Source of the DNA: Rhynchospora pubera
Lineage: Eukaryota > Streptophyta > Magnoliopsida > Poales > Cyperaceae
Length of the DNA: 64,000 nucleotides
Direction of reading: 5' to 3'
Assembly: GCA_028095005.1 (NCBI GenBank)
Contig: CM051460.1
Coordinates: 186,852,742-186,916,741 of the forward strand
Shown: positions 30,551 to 42,365 of the stretch, one piece after another
Layout of the letters: the number at the start of each line of letters is the position of its first letter
Numbering within the stretch: position 1 is the first letter of the stretch
Program-made: the position numbers and the translations under genes
Notes under the pieces: generated by a model
What the model was told of the DNA's origin: nothing
The model's input: only the letters and a program-made list of their open reading frames with translations
Database searches by the model: none

Positions 30551-32578
30551 TAGGCCTGCTAGTGGGTCGAGTTTGTTCGTGGGCTCACGGATCGGACATC
30601 CTATTTTTCAAGAGTGGGCCGAGCCTATTTCGATTAGGGCCTAAAACTCGGCTCGGCCCTCAGATTTTATCACGCTCGACTGAAGCTCGAGTTCTGCTTC
30701 GTTCGGCCCTCAGTCTTAACTTGAGCTGAGATCGACCCTCCGTCCTTCTTGACTTCTCAACGGCGGACAGCGGAGTAGCCAGCGCTCGACCCCACCTCGC
30801 TTCTCAATCTTCGCATCGTTGCTTTACATATTTTGAGTCTTACTTCATCCATTCCTGCATATTCTGGTACCTGTTTGAAATAGCCTGATTATATCATATT
30901 TTATACAATTAACACAAATAAGAAGCTACAAGCACTTGGCCTTGAATCTGTAGATGAATTATTCATAAACCAATGTAGATGAATTATTCTGTAGGTCCTG
31001 TTGCTAAGTGAATTATTTTACAAACTGATTGGTTTTATGTTAAAATTTACAGTTGCAATCGGACAAGGTTAAAAGAGAAATATCAGTATCAGATGGCAAG
31101 ATATTTGTGTACACCTCTTTTTTCTTTCTCCATTTATATCATGCAAAAACTATTTATAGTTCATATATAGTTATCTACACTTTCTGTTCTGAAGTAAAAA
31201 CAAGGGGTAGTTTGGGCTTTTGCTTTTCTTTTTCTTCTTTCTTTCGCTAAAAGAAATAGTCAGGAGCAACTGGTGAGGATTACTGAGGAAAATTTACAAC
31301 CTTGTGTAGGTGTGCACAACATTTTCATAAACTGGTAATGTTGGCTACATGTCTGTCGTGGACCTGACCAAGTATAGTACCTTTACCACAGTGTATGTTA
31401 GATTAATTATACAAGATTTATATGCCCCTAATAAATATCAAATATGTTATGCAATCCCCTACAAACTGAGAGAGATATGTTTTGATATCTTGCATTGCAA
31501 ATTCCTATCTAAAATTGTTACTTTCTTCAGAATACCCAAACTATCCTCCCTGTTCTCCTGAGAACAGCAGTGGGTAAGAAAGGCCAGGTTGGATCTTTTT
31601 TGAAAGAAATATGATGGAATAACAGATTATAGTATTACTAATTGAGTTACTTCAAGATTCATTTTTTTGTCCCCTGAAACTTAAACACAGGTTTTGAGTC
31701 AGTGGTAAAGGAGTTTCTCTTCAATCTGGTTGAGCAGTTTTTTAAGTTTGGGGTGTGATGATTTTGTAAGATTGTTATCCTTAATATATTTATCTTGGCA
31801 GCTGCTGCCTAGTTCTGAGAGAGAGAGGAAGATGTATTTTAAATCTAATGTTGAATCTGGCATACTCATAAGTTGTATTTCTGATTTTCATTTTTACAAT
31901 ATTGGCTTTTGTTGGAAGTGAAGAGGAAGATGGAGATAATTGGAAACTTGGAGTGATGCATAAGTCGCATTTGTTTACAATAGATGCTATCCATGTTAAA
32001 TTGAAAGCAGCATGCATAAAGTCTGTATTTTCACCTTTTATAGTTTATTTTAAATCATAACTATCTATGTTATATTCACTTTATGATGTATCTCATAATA
32101 TGCTATAGAATGTTGTCAAATTTTATCAAATTTTATATTCATGACCTTGTTGATTGAAAGTTGAAACAATGCTTTAGTGAGAAAACATATTTACCGTGAG
32201 TATTTAGTCAAAAGTTACTAGCTAATTAATATTTGATTGACTCTACAGTGTATTTGAATCGCTTTATGTGAAGCATATGAATTACTTCTCTGATTAAAAA
32301 AAATCATGACATTGGCATAGAAATAAAAGGACGAAAACTAGGAAATAAAGAAAAACGAAAAGGAGAAGCGAGGGACTCAGGGACATGCTATCAATAACTG
32401 GATTGGTAACGTCAGGGTTCAGGGCCGAGTTCAAGCCAAGCCTTGTATGAATATAATTTGGTAAGGGCTGGGTTCGAGCTTTATCTCTCGGAAAGGGGCC
32501 GATTCAGGATTTGAGCTTTCCATCGCCATTATGGATACGGACAGGGCTTGGGGCCGAGGCCCTCCCATAAGCAGGCCA
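30551..32578. mobile_element. Degraded hAT-like element, 2.0 kb
   Basis: The ends TAGGCCTGCTAGTGGG and (reverse complement) TGGCCTGCTTATGGG are similar inverted repeats. The flanking 8-mers TTCTCTCT and ATCTCTCT differ at one base, consistent with an aged 8-bp TSD. GGGCCGAG-rich subterminal regions are typical of this MITE group. The long AT-rich interior shows no transposase. Confidence 0.55.
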
Positions 32579-33121
32579 ATCTCTCTACTTGAAAAACTGC
32601 AGTTGGATACGCATCTGTGCTTTTATCATTGCTTTGTAGTTTGCAATCTTAATTTGTAACAACCAATAGAATTAATATATATTTTACGAAAGCATTGCAT
32701 TTATCTTTTGCATATCGCCTTGCACATTTAGTTTTAGTAGTACTCTAAGAAATAATGGTTATATAGTAAACTCTAAGAATGCAAGTAGAAGGGGGAATTG
32801 TAAGTTATGATCCACATTTATTGTTCAGTTTTCATGGTCGACAATAAGGAGTAATGCTATTCAAAACATACAATTACAAAACATTGATCAGAGCTACATA
32901 TAGATGTTCGGAAAATTACTCTTTACAGGTTTCTTATTATTTCCTTAAAATTTCGTGGCTTAATCTTGAAAAGTACTTCTACCATTAAAAGCATACTAAA
33001 CGTATGTCATTGAAGGATCTAGCATATGCCGACAAGAAATGTCCAATGATTTTTCTTTTCCTCTTTTGATTCGAGTTCCAGGAAATGTCGAGTAAAAAAG
33101 ATCAAGGCTTTCTGGCTTCCC
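32579..33121. other. Intergenic DNA and HLH gene 3' region
   Basis: Nothing gene-like is seen. The segment nearest 33121 should hold the 3' UTR of the HLH gene on the minus strand. Confidence 0.5.
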
Positions 33122-35042
33122 TTAATCTTGCTCAGAACATTTTCTGATGGCTTGGAGCACTGCTTCCTTTACAAGGTGCGCATCCACAAACGTTTCTTGG
33201 TTCTGGAATTAGCAAACAAAGATTATGCACAAATGAATAAACTTCTATGAGATTCATGCTCATGAAATTCTCAGGATGATTAACCTAGGTTTTTCTACCA
33301 AATCAGCAATATATCAGGAAATTGTAAAGCTACATTGCAATCATGGCGCACATTTAGAAATTGCCGGGTTTGACAGAGGAAGTCTGCATTATAGGTAATA
33401 CATTATGCACTATAATGTACAAATAATTAACTAAGTGATTGGGTGTGGAAGAGGATTCAGTAATTATCAATATATATATTGACTTAATTCAGATAACTTA
33501 CTGGACATAAAATTAATTATATGGATAAGATAATTTGGTTTGTTTTAATGAGCATATTCACAAGACAGAAATTATGAAGCTACAATCTTTTTAATAAGCT
33601 GGCCACAATGCAGAACATGTCTACAATGTTATCTTGTGTGGATTTAAAAGAAGAATTAGATACTGTTCAGTTCTATAGTTTCCGATCCTACCTCTCCTCC
33701 AACTGCTTCAAGACGAAAAGAATCGGCACAAGACGCTCTGGCTTCCAACACAAGAAGGCCTAGCTCCTCAAATGCCTCTAGTACTGACACCAGCAATCCA
33801 GGCATATTTTTTATCGAGATGACCTTGATTAAGAATCCAGCCCCGATAGTTTGAACTGTCACCTGATAAAATTATCGTCGTTTAGATTATATTAAATTAA
33901 AGAAGAAAAGTATGAAACGATACTATATTGAGTCTAAAGGAGCACAATAATCCTCGTATATATATCATGTCATGTTATAAGCATTGTTAAATTATGTTTT
34001 ACAAAAGGTAATTGTACACAGTTATTATATAAATTGGCTTTGGCTTAGCGTGTTCAACTAGAAAATACAACAAAATAGACAGATTAGTCAGCTACTAGCC
34101 CACTAACATACCTTGGGCATGGTGGTTTGTTTAACTGCACTTTGTGCGTGTGCAATTTCTTGATTCAAATTTACAACCTTCTGTTTCAAGTCTTCAATGT
34201 ACCGTGCTGCATCTCCTAAGATTGAAGTCTTATCAACCTGAAAGATTCAATTTAAATATTCAGATTTAATAAATTTTAATATAATATTTAACCAAACGAA
34301 CAAAAACCAATAAAAAAAGTTTATATTTGGATAGCCCAATTAATTGTCTGGCAATGATTGATAGTGCATGTAGATGTAGTGCAGGGGAGTGGCCCATGTT
34401 GGGTACCACGAAATATAGTGATAGTAAGTCCTCCTTTTGGTCTTATTTCCATGCTTGCCCAATTATCACTAGGAACTATTTAGATCTTCAGACCTTTATA
34501 TTGTCTTCAAAACTAACTTACAAGTTCAATTAATTGATACGACAAGGTCCTAGCTCTATGCTCCTTGATTTGAAGACAATTAATTGGGCCACATATTCTT
34601 CTATAAAATATCAGCATAATATTTTTCTATAAAGTAGAAGCTTGAACAAGCTACATATTCTTTCGATTTATTAGCGTATTTATGGTTGATTTTCTGTTTT
34701 ATTTTGCAACAGAGGATATGGAAGTGCTTGGTCATGATTTCCATATAGATTGTTGACTCAAAAAAAAGGAGGTACAAAATTCATTGTTTTTACTAGCAAA
34801 AGGCTTTAGAAATTCAGTTTTCCTCATGATTAAGCAACTTAGTTTGCACCAGTAAAAGTACAGTACCCAGAAAGAAGAAATGGTACGCACAACTTTAGTT
34901 TCAGAAAAGAATGAAGAAACTTGAATAAAAAGCATAAATAGATAATCAAAGGTCAATCAATTACTGCATTGGAGTGAGTAACGGAGCGTAGTAGTTGCAA
35001 TTGCTCACGCAGACCTGCCTTCTTATGCTCTCTTGATACCAT
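33122..35042 (-). CDS. Small HLH-ACT transcription regulator (4 exons, 151 aa)
   Basis: Exons are 34965-35042, 34112-34237, 33692-33862 and 33122-33202. All introns are phase 0 with GT-AG ends, giving 26+42+57+26 codons and a TAA at 33122-33124. The product starts MVSREHKKAGLREQLQLL, continues with an HLH region (DKTSILGDAARYIEDLK, residues 28-44), and ends with an ACT-like domain (about 69-149; PGLLVSVLEAFEELGL, then LEARASCADSF). Order, length and sequence match Arabidopsis At2g40435/At3g56220. The region before helix 1 is very short and lacks the His-Glu-Arg DNA-contact pattern of classical bHLH proteins, so the protein may act by dimerising. An ACT domain in plant bHLH proteins usually mediates dimerisation. 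The gene is intact; the start is the only ATG before helix 1, after a (CT)n leader. Confidence 0.9.
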
Positions 35043-35157
35043 CTCTCTCTCTCTCTATTCTATGTGTGTGTGAGTGAGTGTGTTAAATGTCAACCACACA
35101 ACAGGTACAAACAAATGCACAGAAAGAGTAGCGATGAGTCATAAGAGGGGATAGAGA

Positions 35158-35175
35158 GCTGCTTATTATAAAGAG
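35158..35175 (-). promoter_or_regulatory. Possible TATA element of the HLH gene
   Basis: Read on the minus strand, CTTTATAATAAG lies about 120 bp upstream of the start codon and a GA/CT-rich leader follows. The match to a plant TATA box is only moderate. Confidence 0.3.
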
Positions 35176-35751
35176 GAAGGAGAGCTTTCATTGATTCGGT
35201 TAATTCCAAATTAAACACGGAAGTATTGCAACTTGAGCATCTTTTGGTTTGTAAATTGTAAAACTATGACAAAGAAAATAAGCATGTGAAACCCAACACT
35301 GCATGCAATTATTTTATTGTAATAGATTTAGTATTTACTAATATATTTATATTTTGGTTCTCAATTAACAAAATCGAACTGAAAATTATATAAATTATAG
35401 CTATAATTATATATATATTTTTTTCCGAATTAATCAACGAACTATTTGAACCAATCTAGGTTTGGCATGATAATGATAACTACAGGTAACCGAGAACACC
35501 CATTTGAGAAAACAACAATTACAGAATCAGAAAATCACCATCATTGCGTTGCAGAGATAACAAGCTGCTAGCAATCACGTGCCTCTCTCACACTGAGTGA
35601 TGACCTCAGCAATATAAGAAATGATCTCACATTGACAGGAAATATCCGCGAGTTCGTACCCACTCAGGAATCCAAAGATGTATCTGGCGGATCCCAGTGC
35701 TGCCTGCATCAAGATTCGTGTTATAGCAGATCTTAAAATAGACGGAGAACA
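35176..35751. other. HLH gene upstream region
   Basis: AT-rich sequence with no gene. It must contain any distal promoter elements of the HLH gene, since transposons begin at 35760. A short minus-strand frame at 35575-35820 runs into the MITE and is not a gene. Confidence 0.45.
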
Positions 35752-35759
35752 GCTGCAAT

Positions 35760-36077
35760 TAGAGCTGTGAACGGCTGCTGTTTCACCGTTTTTGTGTGAC
35801 GTGAAAAGCAAACGAAACATTTAGTGGCAGTCTGATTTCGAACCGTTCCAATAACGAAACAGCAAATGAAACAGAAGATTGTATCGTTTCGACCGTTTCG
35901 ACCTCATTTCAAACCGTTTTATGTGTAATTTCTGAAGTTGAACAATTAATGAAACGGAATGTTGTGCCGTTTTGAAAACGAAACGGTTTACGGAATAGCT
36001 GTTTGTATTGTTCAATTTAACGAAACGAAAACAGTAGAGGAGTTTTTCGTGACTTTTGGAGACGTTTGACAGCTCTA
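35760..36077. mobile_element. hAT-type MITE, 318 bp
   Basis: The ends TAGAGCTGTGAACGG and (reverse complement) TAGAGCTGTCAAACG are flanked by the perfect 8-bp TSD GCTGCAAT (35752-35759, 36078-36085). The interior is rich in GAAACGAAAC/GTTTCGTTTC repeats, shared with the elements at 41918, 55217 and 56711. Confidence 0.9.
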
Positions 36078-36112
36078 GCTGCAATTAGCCATGGCGTGCG
36101 CAAGGCACAATG

Positions 36113-39100
36113 TTTTTTTTTTTTTTTTTTTTGAAATAAGTGGGCCTTTTAAACCCACCACTTTCCATTACATGAAAAGCTTCAAAGTATACAAACGTCA
36201 ATTCAAAAAAATAAGAAGAATAACGGCACTGGTACCAGCAACCCATGTACCAGTGCCTCCCTCATTATCTCCATCTCTCTACTAGATGTACCCAAGAAGT
36301 AACCCGATTATTACAAAATCAGAAATTCAAACACCATTCCACAACTACTAAATGCTCCCCAAAAGGAACTTGCTTATTACAATTCCAGAAATCCAACAAC
36401 CAATCTGAAGCCACATAGCAAGTTAGAATATGAAGATCAATCCAAATAAGCCACCATCTGTCTCCCTTCAATGCCATCTTCTACCATCCCTCCATCTTCC
36501 AAATGATCTAGCAGCCCTTCCTCTGCAGGCCAATTGGTCCATACCTCCTCTTTCACTGCTATCTTCCATTTCCCTGACCAATAAGTAAGCAGTCTTTTAA
36601 CATCTGCAACACACTGCTTATGTGAAAAGGCCTTCTTATCTTGAAAGCTGCACTCATTTCTGTGTGTCCAGAGTGACCATAAAATAGCAGCACAATAATA
36701 TCTATATGCATTCGCACACTTAATTTTTTCTGCAATTACAAACAAATCTTCCAGCTTATTAGGCATTTTCTTAGGATATAAATGATGATGCAACCAATCC
36801 CAGATTTTAATATTTTGATTACATCTAAAAAATAAATGATCAATCGTTTCCAAATGCCTACAAAAAGTACATCTAGGATCTCCTTCCCACCCTTTAAGGA
36901 CCAGATTATCCCTTGTTAAGATCCTTCTTTTACTCAAAATCCACAAAAAAATTTTAATCTTCAGGGGTATTTGTAAACCCTAAATATATCGTTTAGTATC
37001 CATACAAACCCCGCCATGTTCTAACCATCCATACATGTCCTGAGTTGAATACTGACCATTGGCAGTTTGTTGCCAAATCAATTTATCTGAAGACAGTGCC
37101 AATGGGCAGTAACTAAGGACTTGATTTTGCAATATCTCAAAATCTTTTCTCTGTGACAAACTCAATTGCCTTCTGAAAGATACAAATCTCATATTTTCTG
37201 CAAGTCCCTTCGCCACAGTAATATTAGGGACTGTGCAAATTTGAAATAAGGATGCGAATTTGATCTTCAGAGGCATCCCCCCCACACCAATTATCATGTC
37301 AAATCTTAATAGACATCCCATGACCTACACTAAATTTGCTATGTATTTGCACTATCTGTTTGTATTCAAGTATCTTTTTCCAAAAAAAAAAAAAAACTTA
37401 ACCCTATCTTCTCCAAATATACCATATTTGGCTTGAATCATATCTTTCCACCATCCCCTAGTGTTATGATCCCTTAACTTCCAGTACCCACTTACTCAGG
37501 AGAGCTATATTCATAATTTTTAAATCTCTCAAACCTATACCCCCTTGATCAATATCCCTACACAGAGTACTCCAATTAATTAGGTGATATTTTCTTTTAT
37601 CTCCGGAATGCCATAAAAAATTACATCTAATTTTATCAATCCTTTTAAGAATAGTAATAGGCATATGATAGAAAGACATCATATAGATTGCTAGAGAAGA
37701 CATGACACTTTTAATCAAAGTAATCTTTCCTCCATATGAAAGGAATGTACCCTGCCAACTTTGTAGTTTATTCTGAAAATTGTCTATAATCCCTTGCCAC
37801 TGTGAAACAGCCAATCTTTTCCATTGAATAGGAATCCCAAGATACAGAATGGAAAATTATTTCACTCGACATCCAAAAATTTGTGCTAACAGTTCAGCTC
37901 TATCATCTGATATATTCAAAGCATATAAATCGCTTTTATGGAAATTAATTCGCATATCTGATATAGCTTCAAACCCAATGAATATCCACTTGAGAACTTG
38001 TATCATAGAAGGATCTGCTTTGCAAAAAAGTATCGTATCATCAGCATAATGTAAATTTGTCAATGAATGACCATCATTTATTGGTACCCCTAATCCTTTT
38101 ATATAACCTTGATCTCTTGCTTTTTATGATCATATGGTTGAGACAGTCAGCCACAAGATTAAACAAAAGAGGAGATAAAGGGTCTCCTTTTTTAAAGCCT
38201 CGCTTAACCTCAAAGTATCTAGTCAGCTTATCATTTATCTTAATGCATACATGTCCTCCAACAAGTAAATTTTTCAATCCATCTGACCCATTTATCATGA
38301 AAATCTCTAGCTTTCAATACCTCAAAAAGGAATTGCCAATTGACTCGATCATACACTTTTTCTACATCCACTTTCAGAACAATGCCTTCAACTTTTGATC
38401 TTATAGTAGAATGTAAAATCTCATGAACACAGACTACATTATCCAAAATAAATCTTCCATGTATAAATGCTGCTTGTGTTTGATCTATGAGTCTATCAAT
38501 AACAGAAGCTAACCTATTTGTTAAGACTTTGGTAATCCATTTGTAAATGCAATTGATCAAGCTAATTGGTCTAAATTGTTTTATATCCATGACATCTTTT
38601 TGTTTTGGAATCAAACTTATCATGGCCTGTTAATTTTTGCAACATCAAGTTTCTCATGAAAGAAGGAATCAAAAAGTATTAAAATATCATCCTTTATTAA
38701 CCCCTAATTCTTTTGATAAAAATAAAAACTTATACCATCTGGTCCAGGGGTTTTTTCAGCAGCAGCTTCAAACAGAGCCTGCTTGATCTCATATAAGTAA
38801 AAGGCATCAGTGAGCTTATGATTCTCCATATCATTCAACTTTTGATCATCTGTCCAAAAATCTGATTGTATAGCTGCATATTTATCACCTGGAACTCCAA
38901 ATAAGTCTGTGTAAAAATGTATAATATGATCTTCTATCTCATGAAGAACATTAGTATAACATCCATCTATCTCTAGGCCTAGAATCAAATTCTTTTGCTG
39001 TCTAATAGTGGCTATCTTATGAAAATATCGAGTATTATTATCTCCCTCCAACAACCATTTTAATTTACATCTTTGATGCCAATAATGTTGTTCATTATCA

Positions 39101-40118
39101 TAAATCTCATCTAAATCTTTCAAATGATCATTAAAAAGTAATATTTCCTCATCAGTCCAATCTCTCTCTTCTTGAATTTTGTTCAGATCATCAATGATTT
39201 TGAGGTGAGATTGTTTATTTCTTTTAATTTTCCCATAGTAATTTTTAACCCATCCTTTGATTTTTGTCCTAAGTTGTTCGTTATTTTTTTTTCCATTGAG
39301 CAGCAATATCATGATATTTAGAGAGATTAGTCCACCATCTAGGAATTAACCTCTGAAAATCCTCATTATCACACCAAATCTTATCAATTCTGAAAATATG
39401 GTCTAACTTAAAATTGTTATTATTGCAATCTAGAATTAAAGGTGAATGATCAGATTTGTATCTAGGCAAAGCGGTAACCACTGCTTGATTATAGTGTATA
39501 TTCCAGTCAACAGAGCAAAAAAATCTGTCTAACAGTGCTAAGCAAGGTTTATCCCCCATACTGGACCAAGTATATTTCTGTCCTAACAGAGGGAATTCAA
39601 TTAATTGAAGTTCATCAATCATCCTATTAAAATGTCTAACACCAGACACATGGAAATGATTACCATTTTTTTCAAAACTAAATCTCAAGGAATTAAAATC
39701 ACCTAACACAATCCAAGGTCCAGCCCATAGATGTCTCAAATTGATTAATTCCAGATGGAATACTTTTTTGTATTAATACTTGGTGGGGCCATAAACCACA
39801 GTCATACCAAACTCAAAGTTATCAAATCTGTCTTGTAAAATCACAAAAACAGAAAAATTGACTACTAGTCTATTAACCATCTTAAACTTATCTGAATTGA
39901 AAGCCAAAATCACCCCCAGCTGTTCCTCTAGCTAGTAAAAAGACTAACTCAAAGTTATCCGGTAAAAAAGTTTAATTTGATAAATCATCTCGACAATCTA
40001 CTCCTTTTAGTTTCATGCAACCCTATTATATCACACCTATTATCTTTAATCATTTCTACTAAAAATTTCCTCTTAGTGCCCATCTTTAACCCCGCACATT
40101 CCAACAGACTAACTGCAA
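36113..40118 (-). mobile_element. 5'-truncated, decayed LINE (L1-type)
   Basis: On the minus strand the order is endonuclease, reverse transcriptase, zinc-binding domain, 3' UTR, and an A20 tail (T20 at 36113-36132). The 5' end falls near the beginning of the endonuclease. A possible imperfect TSD is GCAAGGCACAATG beside the tail versus GCAAGGCAATG at about 40115-40125, which would place the 5' end there. ORF2 is broken by many frameshifts and stops. Confidence 0.85.
36437..40118 (-). pseudogene. Broken LINE ORF2 (endonuclease, RT, zf-RVT)
   Basis: The start shows the endonuclease motif LVCWNVRG (near 40110), and the endonuclease C-terminal half lies at 39281-39739 (GDFNSLRF, SDHSPLILD). RT motifs follow: TPGPDGISF at about 38715, FRPISLINCIYK at about 38560, an HGRFILDN segment, and YADDTILF at about 38040, the catalytic aspartates still readable. 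The C-terminal zinc-binding domain (CTFCRHLETIDHLFFRC) is at 36437-36946. The pieces lie in different frames and need at least six frame changes to join, so it encodes no functional protein. Confidence 0.88.
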
Positions 40119-40428
40119 GGCAATGTTTGATCTACATTAAAAATATGAACAAAATGATATCGGCTCGAACAGGCGAGTTCGCGAACACAGCCTATTCTCG
40201 TGAACCAAACACGTCTCGAACAACAGGAGACGCGAACAAAGCTCCTATTTTTTAATGGAGTGGGTTCACGAATCTGGATTCGGGTGGGGTTTGTTCTGTG
40301 TGGTTGCCAAACATACCCAACATATAAAGATAATGAAATAATATACCATGACACGATATGTTGCACGGCACACCAAGTAACACAGAGGAAGAAAAACTAA
40401 AAATATTTCCTAATTAATTTTAAAATAT

Positions 40429-41540
40429 ATTTAAAGTTTTCGGTTTTCTCTAATTTTGTCATATTTTTCTTATTTTTGCCATATACTTGATCAAGCAGTG
40501 TAGCATTTTTTTATTAAAAAAAAACTAATAGATCATATAGAACAACGTTGGGAGAAAATATTATCACAATATGTAAGTGATTCGAACATGACATGTTGAC
40601 ACAGTACAACACACTAAAGCATGTTTCAGAACCCTTTATTTGTAATTGCAATCACCTATACAAACAATTAAACAATCAGTTCTATGCCACCTCTATTTGT
40701 AATAATATTCTCCCTAAGTTGTTAAATACCTTCTATTGATTGTACAAAAAAAAATTGCTATGTCGCTTGATCAAACGTTCATTTCGATGGAAGTTTTCTT
40801 GCTCCAAAATTTCTTGCTCCAATTCTTCTAACTAGGTGAATTGGTGGAAGTGAAAGAAAGTGAACAACAGTACGTCAGTACCTTGGATCTAATTTAGAGA
40901 TAAAGTCTCTTACTCAAAATTAGAGTGTAACCAAGAAGACCCAAGAATTAAATTATTTTACTAATAATGCCCTTAGTTTATAGATTTAAAGTTTTCGGTT
41001 TTCCCTAATTTTGTCATATTTTCCTTATTTTTGCCATATACTTGATCAAGCAGTGTAGCATTTTTTTATTAAAAAAAAACTAATAGATCATATAGAACAA
41101 CGTTAGGAGAAAATATTATCACAATATGTAAGTGATTCGAACATGACATGTTGACACAGTACAACACACTAAAGCATGTTTCAGAACCCTTTATTTGTAA
41201 TTGCAATCACCTATCCAAACAATTAAACAATCAGTTCTATGCCACCTCTATTTGTAATAATATTCTCCCTAAGTTGTTAAATACCTTCTATTGATTGTAC
41301 AAAAAAAAATTGCTATGTCGCTTGATCAAACGTCCATTTCGATGGAAGTTTTCTTGCTCCAAAATTTCTTGCTCCAATTCTTCTAACTAGGTGAATTGGT
41401 GGAAGTGAAAGAAAGTGAACAACAGTACGTCAGTACCTTGGATCTAATTTAGAGATAAAGTCTCTTACTGTCAAAATTAGAGTGTAACCAAGAAGACCCA
41501 AGAATTAAATTATTTTACTAATAATGCCCTTAGTTTATAG
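40429..41540. repeat. Near-identical 556-bp tandem duplication
   Basis: Copy 1 is 40429-40983 and copy 2 is 40984-41540. They differ by a handful of substitutions and one 2-bp indel, so the event is young. The unit is AT-rich and non-coding, with GCAGTGTAGCATTTTTTTAT near the start and CAGTACGTCAGTACCTTGG near the end. A diverged relative of the unit's beginning lies at about 42256-42365. Confidence 0.93.
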
Positions 41541-41642
41541 ATTTATTGTTTCCCTTCCTATTCAAATAAAAGGACAATGTTGTCTTCTTTTTATGTTAAA
41601 AAGAAGGTAAACATGTAGTTAGGCAACATTTAAAGTCTCTAT

Positions 41643-41800
41643 GGGGCCGTTTGGATCAAGTGGGAATTTAGAGAATTTTCTATTCGTAGGCATAAATTTA
41701 TTATAAACAATCCAAACTCTTCACAAAATTACACACTTCCCAATACTTTATGTCTAGGAATAAAAAATTTCTACTATTCCTAAGCGATCCAAACGACCCC
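41643..41800. mobile_element. Harbinger-like MITE (GGGGCCGTTTGGAT), 158 bp
   Basis: The TIR GGGGCCGTTTGGATC pairs with a right end reading GGGGTCGTTTGGATCG in reverse complement. The 3-bp TSD TAT lies at 41640-41642 and 41801-41803. It shares the core TTTATAAACAATCCAAACTC with the elements at 54503 and 57325. Confidence 0.75.
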
Positions 41801-41917
41801 TATCTGTATTTATTCAAATTTGCAGCAAGATACTCTCATTATCCTATGCTTTCTTCATCCTTCTTTCCTTTTCGTCCCTTTTTTTTTTGCTTTGGCTCTT
41901 CCTTTCTGGAGCAAAGC

Positions 41918-42196
41918 TAGGGGTGGATAACGTGTATCACGAAAACAGAATGGGGTCATTGCATTTTCCGTTCCATTTCAATAAGGGTACGAATTAGATG
42001 ATTCGTGATTCGTTCCGTTTCGACTGAACATGACGAAACAACTATATTTATACTATAAAATGCACAAACGAATCACGAAATGCATTCCGTTAATCTGTTC
42101 CGTTTGCGAAATGAAATAAAATTTCATTCCGTTACACGTTCCATATGGACGGAATAGAACAATTTCGCATATTCGCGGTATACCACGCCCACCCTA
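41918..42196. mobile_element. hAT-type MITE, 279 bp
   Basis: The ends TAGGGGTGGATAACG and (reverse complement) TAGGGTGGGCGTGG are flanked by the perfect 8-bp TSD AGCAAAGC (41910-41917, 42197-42204). The interior contains CGTTCCGTTTCG-type repeats in inverted order. Confidence 0.88.
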
Positions 42197-42255
42197 AGCA
42201 AAGCCTAAAAGTAAATTCTGTTTTTTTCGCCGTATTTCTCTTTGCTTAATTAGTT

Positions 42256-42365
42256 GATTCTAGAATGAACGTTTGACCAAACAGCGTAGCACTTTTTTCA
42301 TTTTTTTAACACAACAAAAATACCTTATTAGAACAATATTGAGAGAAGTTTTATCACAAATAGAA
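42256..42365. repeat. Diverged third relative of the 556-bp repeat
   Basis: The blocks AACAGCGTAGCACTTTTTT and AGAACAATATTGAGAGAAG correspond to CAGTGTAGCATTTTTTT and AGAACAACGTTGGGAGAAA of the tandem unit. The similarity is partial, so this is an older copy. Confidence 0.5.
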
